DNA from: Calothrix sp. PCC 7103
GTDB taxonomy: Bacteria; Cyanobacteriota; Cyanobacteriia; Cyanobacteriales; Nostocaceae
Length of the DNA: 64,000 nt
Reading direction: 5' to 3'
NCBI RefSeq assembly: GCF_000331305.1
Contig: NZ_KB217482.1
Span: 124,001 to 188,000, forward strand
In this document: piece after piece, positions 60,434-64,000 of the stretch
Position numbering within the stretch: position 1 is the stretch's first letter
How the letters are laid out: each line of letters opens with the position of its first letter
Position numbers and translations under genes: made by a program
The notes under the pieces: model-generated
The model's input: the letters and a program-made list of their open reading frames with translations, nothing else
The model's database searches: none
Told to the model about the DNA's origin: nothing

Positions 60434-62734
60434 TTAATTTTGTTTTAAAAATAATCTATTAAGATGTTTGCTAATAGCTACTTCTGCTCCAAATACTCGT
60501 GAGTAAACTTGCCCTTGAGTATTATAAGCTATGATATTAGCAATTAATTTGCTTTGATTGGAATTAACTACTTCCATCGAAACATAAAAAGTCTCCTCAT
60601 ATGGAATATTTTGAAAAAGTTCTCCTAGTTGGCAATATAAAGGTAAACTTGCCGCTTGATGGTAATAATTTACCCAAATCAACATACTTTGATATTGCAC
60701 GTCTATAGCAATTGCATTAAATGCTTGTATTGGAAATTGTCCCATCATTCTTTCTTCTATAGATGGCAAAGAGCATTCCAGTACAAGTTTTGTACTACTT
60801 ATATCTAAAATGTTTTTGATACCGTGAAAGCTTGAACCATGAAATAAAGTCCCATTCTCATAAGGTAGAAGATTAACTTTTTTGTAATTGTTTTGATTAT
60901 CTAATACTTGATATGTTGGAGCTTTTACTATCTGACATACTAGTTTTACCTGAGCAGTGTAATGATAGCGAATTTTTTTTGTTGTATTTTCGCTCCAAAT
61001 CGTTGCAGTTAATATAACTTCATTTTCCTGTAATTTAGTAATTTGTTTCAAATCGATAATGTATTCACTAGCTAAAGTTTCATCAAAAACAATTCCTTTT
61101 AGTACTTTGTAATTTTCACAACTAAAAAACTTGTAACCAGGATACAGTTGTTCGCTAACGTTGGCTACCCAAGCAACAGCAAAAGTCATTGGCAATACAG
61201 ATTTACCACCAATTACATGGTCATTTAAAAAAGGATTTGTTTCTAAAGTTAACTTACGACGAATACGATAGGTTTTTAATTCTGAACCGAAATTTGCTTT
61301 GAGAGTTGCTAGAGAACCTCCAACTAAAATTTGTACTGCATCTTCTTGCTTAACTGCTGTTAGCTCATTAACCAGTATTCGTGTACCAACTTCAACGGAA
61401 ATTACTTCGATGTTACGTTGAGCAAAAATCTGCTTTAATTCTGGTGTCACCATTCCCCCATTCCAAGGGCCCCAGTTAAAAGCAGTTACATGACATTTAG
61501 GATAACGATGTTGAAATACATGAGCAAATTTATTCAGGATTTCGTTAGCGATTGCGTAATCCGATTGTCCAATATTTCCGTAAAACCCAGCAGCAGAAGA
61601 AAACAATACTAAATGCTGTAATTGATTGATATTTACACAGCTAAGTAAGCTTTCTAAACCTTGAATTTTGGCAGCATATACAGCTACAAAATCTTGTATT
61701 GACTTCTTCTCGATTAATTTATCTGCAAGATTACCGGCGCCATGTATTATTCCAGTGACCCCTCCCAATTTATTAACTACAGGTATAAGTTTCTCTTGTA
61801 ATTCCAGAGAATTGGTAACATCTGCACTTATATACTCTGCTTTTCCACCAACTTGTTCGATGGCTTCTAAGGTTGCAGTAATTTCTCGTTGAGATAAAAT
61901 CCCTTTGAGTATGGTTTGAACTTTAATTGGTGTAGGTTTTTCTCCTGAACTAGTTATATTGGCGATAATCAGTTTTTTCAATTCCGCTTCATCAACACAA
62001 CCTTTTGCCCATATTGGTTCATCGATAAGTTTTGAGCGCCCAATTAAGATAAACTTACATTTTGCTTGCTGTGCTAACTTAATAACGCATTGGGCTGTAA
62101 TTCCTTTGGCGCCACCACTGACGAGAAATACTGATTTTGTGCCTATATAGGGACTTTGAGTATTTCTAATTACAGTCGATTGTTCACCTACTAAGGTATT
62201 TCGTTCTTGCAAAGTATATCCAACTTCAACGAGCAAGCGATTAGGGTCGTGAAGTTCAGCAATAATATTTTCTGCGGCTTGTTGAGCATCCAACTGCGGA
62301 TGTAAATCAATCGCACGACAGAATACACCTTCCCATTCCAGATTAACTGTTTTAGTTAAGCCAAATAAACCACCAGTGATTACACCAAAATTATTGTCTG
62401 CACTCAAACCAAATTTCCCATCCAAACGAGTCACCGTTAAAAAACAGCTACGCCCTTTTGTTGCTGCATCATTCAAAGACTTTTTCAAATGTTTAGCCAT
62501 TAAGAAAACATGTTGGAGAATAGTTTTTTCGGATGCATTACTTAAGAGATGACTTTCGTTGGTTGGAGTAAAAGCATTCACGTGGACAAAGGCGCCAACA
62601 GAACCGTATTTTGTTGCAATCGCATTAATTTGTTGTTGTAAATGCTCTTCGGTTATATCTGCTAATACAACTCCAGCAACTTCTGCAGGTAGAGTTGAAG
62701 TGTATTGAATTAGCGATTCTGGAAACCTTAACAT
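60434..62734 (-). CDS. PfaA-type KR-DH module (coding extends in frame to about 62950)
   Basis: 766 aa from ATG 62734, but the same frame is open a further 72 codons to the A-run at 62951-62960, and that stretch (KLKPLTAPDFLEFSLPDGY, then CLVTDDGT and REWKVV) is family-like N-terminal KR sequence. Domains: ketoreductase with VFLVSGGAKGITAQ (about 200-213), catalytic Ser/Tyr in LVLFSSAAGFYGNIGQSDYAIAN; then a product-template/dehydratase-type hotdog region (about 510-766) with NPFLNDHVIGGKSVLPMTFA (His of HxxxGxxxxP). In PfaA these follow the tandem ACPs in one chain. Here the ACP frame ends at the A-run, so a -1 frameshift would join both. Confidence 0.88.
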   Translation of the reverse strand: MLRFPESLIQYTSTLPAEVAGVVLADITEEHLQQQINAIATKYGSVGAFVHVNAFTPTNESHLLSNASEKTILQHVFLMAKHLKKSLNDAATKGRSCFLTVTRLDGKFGLSADNNFGVITGGLFGLTKTVNLEWEGVFCRAIDLHPQLDAQQAAENIIAELHDPNRLLVEVGYTLQERNTLVGEQSTVIRNTQSPYIGTKSVFLVSGGAKGITAQCVIKLAQQAKCKFILIGRSKLIDEPIWAKGCVDEAELKKLIIANITSSGEKPTPIKVQTILKGILSQREITATLEAIEQVGGKAEYISADVTNSLELQEKLIPVVNKLGGVTGIIHGAGNLADKLIEKKSIQDFVAVYAAKIQGLESLLSCVNINQLQHLVLFSSAAGFYGNIGQSDYAIANEILNKFAHVFQHRYPKCHVTAFNWGPWNGGMVTPELKQIFAQRNIEVISVEVGTRILVNELTAVKQEDAVQILVGGSLATLKANFGSELKTYRIRRKLTLETNPFLNDHVIGGKSVLPMTFAVAWVANVSEQLYPGYKFFSCENYKVLKGIVFDETLASEYIIDLKQITKLQENEVILTATIWSENTTKKIRYHYTAQVKLVCQIVKAPTYQVLDNQNNYKKVNLLPYENGTLFHGSSFHGIKNILDISSTKLVLECSLPSIEERMMGQFPIQAFNAIAIDVQYQSMLIWVNYYHQAASLPLYCQLGELFQNIPYEETFYVSMEVVNSNQSKLIANIIAYNTQGQVYSRVFGAEVAISKHLNRLFLKQN

Positions 62735-62918
62735 TACAACTTTCCATTCTCGTGATGTAAGTAATTGAGCTAATGCAATACTCGTATCAGTACCATCATC
62801 GGTAACTAAACAGATATAGCCATCAGGTAAACTAAATTCAAGAAAATCTGGCGCCGTTAAAGGTTTAAGCTTGGCTCGACTACGTTGGATATTTTGATAT
62901 TGTTCGATATCTGGTTTA

Positions 62919-62946
62919 GGGACGCAATATATCGCGTCTCTACATT
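62919..62946. repeat. GAGACGCG palindrome inside a coding frame, copy 4
   Basis: GGGACGCAATATATCGCGTCTCT, related to 16382, 21569 and 38771. It is read through in the KR frame as CRDAIYCVP and lies 4 bases from the A-run that breaks the ACP frame. Confidence 0.7.
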
Positions 62947-64000
62947 CTAATTTTTTTTTTCTGGCGCCAGTTGCTTTCCCATGTGCTGAACAATTTCTCC
63001 CAAGGTGCGAAGTTCACCTAATTCTTCAGGGTTAACTGGTGGTAAATTAGAGAATAACTCTTGCATCGCACCCAAAATTTCTACACGCTTAATCGAGTCA
63101 ATACCTAAATCAGCTTCCATATCCATTGAAAGCTCCAACATTTCTGTTGGATAACCAGTTTTTTCGCTGACTACTTGTAACATTGCTTGAGTTAATGGAG
63201 CTAAATCTACCTGCGATGCAACACTCTCGTTGGTGGAAGGTTGGGTAGTTTGTATCTCTACTTTTGGTTCTACTTTTGTTTGTGTTTGTACTTCTTGTGG
63301 TGAGGACTGTTTACCCATATACCCAACAATTTCACCCAAAGTACGTAGTTCACCTAAATCTTCAGGATTAACTGGTGGTGGTAAATTGGGGAATAACTCT
63401 TGCATCGCACCCAAAATTTCTACACGTTTAATCGAGTCAATACCCAAATCAGCTTCCATATCCATTGAAAGCTCTAGCATTTCTGTTGGATAGCCAGTTT
63501 TTTCGCTAACCACTTGCAACATTGCTTGGGTCAATGGAGCTAAATCAATTGCTGCCGTTTGTACTGGCGCCTTTTCTAATACGTGTTGAGAAGTAAAAAC
63601 CTGTTGTTGTAGCGATGCTTCTAGTTTTTCTATTGTAGGTGAAGCGGATGCAATAATTTCTTTAGCATCACTATTATCTTGGATATTTTGGACAAAACTA
63701 TTACTTAAATTCTGATTTAAATTTCCAGTGCTTAATAAAGAATACTGTTGTTGCAAAATTTTAAAAAAATTTTGTGAGTGTGAGTGTTGATTGTCCAAAA
63801 ATTGTTTGTGAACTCGTAAAATTTCCGCTTGATGCTGTTGAAAATGCATCAAAACTTTTTCTAATGAAATTAAAACTTGTTGTTGATGGTCGATAGATGA
63901 TTGTGACATGGTAGATACCTCTGATTCTGTGGTTGATAATTTTGTAATTGGAGTTGGTTGGTTGTTATCTTTAGTTGGAGAATTTTCTTTTTCTGTTCTT
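62947..64000 (-). CDS. PfaA/HglE-type synthase C-terminus with tandem ACPs (5' end outside window)
   Basis: The frame is open to the window edge, so the usual KS-AT part must lie beyond 64000; an internal ATG at 63909 should not be taken as the start. Visible: the linker after AT (QQHQAEILRVHKQFLDNQ), then two nearly identical acyl carrier domains with the phosphopantetheine Ser in DLGIDSIKRVEIL, about 63410-63560 and 63030-63200. The stop TAG is reached at 62947 right after a ten-A run (PEKKN). Multiple identical ACPs with LGIDSIKRVEIL are a hallmark of PUFA-type synthases. Confidence 0.88.
   Translation of the reverse strand, partial: RTEKENSPTKDNNQPTPITKLSTTESEVSTMSQSSIDHQQQVLISLEKVLMHFQQHQAEILRVHKQFLDNQHSHSQNFFKILQQQYSLLSTGNLNQNLSNSFVQNIQDNSDAKEIIASASPTIEKLEASLQQQVFTSQHVLEKAPVQTAAIDLAPLTQAMLQVVSEKTGYPTEMLELSMDMEADLGIDSIKRVEILGAMQELFPNLPPPVNPEDLGELRTLGEIVGYMGKQSSPQEVQTQTKVEPKVEIQTTQPSTNESVASQVDLAPLTQAMLQVVSEKTGYPTEMLELSMDMEADLGIDSIKRVEILGAMQELFSNLPPVNPEELGELRTLGEIVQHMGKQLAPEKKN
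63029..63560. repeat. Duplicated ACP-coding segment
   Basis: About 165 bases at 63029-63194 and 63365-63548 are nearly identical at DNA level, differing mainly at synonymous sites plus a 3-base difference (PPP versus PP). A recent or homogenised tandem duplication. Confidence 0.75.

Overview
The window looks like a large plasmid, or plasmid-derived island, of a filamentous (probably heterocyst-forming) cyanobacterium. This is inferred from AT-rich DNA, several dispersed repeat families typical of Nostocales, a pentapeptide-repeat protein, Uma2-type nucleases, a ParA-type partition pair and a very high density of the palindrome GGCGCC (I counted about 85 copies). I saw no GCGATCGC (HIP1). There are no rRNA genes, I recognised no tRNA gene, and there is no CRISPR array.

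Layout. 1-3.6 kb: a GHKL/topoisomerase-VI-B-like ATPase cut by the window edge, a tyrosine recombinase, two small ribbon-helix-helix proteins and a GIY-YIG protein. 4.1-13.3 kb (+): a long run of mostly unrecognised genes including a two-TM P-loop ATPase of coupling-protein type, several single-TM proteins, a protein with a His/Ser-x-Gly-Cys motif and a lysozyme-like protein. This reads as a DNA-transfer or envelope-spanning module. 13.4-16.1 kb (-): a retron-like system of structured leader RNA, a 54-aa basic protein, an XRE regulator, a retron-type reverse transcriptase with NAKAH and YMDD, and an MGME1-like PD-(D/E)XK nuclease. It has almost no GGCGCC. 16.5-19.2 kb: plasmid-type unknowns and, at 17.66-17.89 kb, a striking predicted four-way-junction RNA. 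19.6-21.5 kb: an ISAs1-family element, broken by a small palindrome, that has truncated a CHAT/NACHT-type gene. 22-36.5 kb (-): a 1622-aa methylase-helicase, an HTH-dynamin fusion, a pentapeptide protein, a XamI-like restriction-modification pair with a frameshifted nuclease, and ParA with a partner protein.

38.9-64 kb is a lipid-type biosynthetic cluster. A PUFA/heterocyst-glycolipid-type iterative synthase (KS-CLF-AT-multiple DH; tandem ACPs; KR-DH) surrounds a divergent + strand operon for 2-aminoethylphosphonate: PEP mutase, phosphonopyruvate decarboxylase, AEP transaminase, a PntC-like cytidylyltransferase, a HAD phosphatase and a CDP-alcohol phosphatidyltransferase. A fused AMP-ligase/ACP/PlsC acyltransferase, a PaaK-like adenylating enzyme, an FAD oxidoreductase and an MFS exporter complete it.

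The simplest reading is that the synthase makes an acyl chain, the ligase-ACP-PlsC protein puts it on glycerol phosphate, the HAD enzyme removes the phosphate, and the CDP-alcohol transferase adds AEP from CMP-AEP to give a phosphonolipid. The ACP and KR-DH reading frames are separated by a ten-A run and look like one gene split by a -1 frameshift or slippage site.
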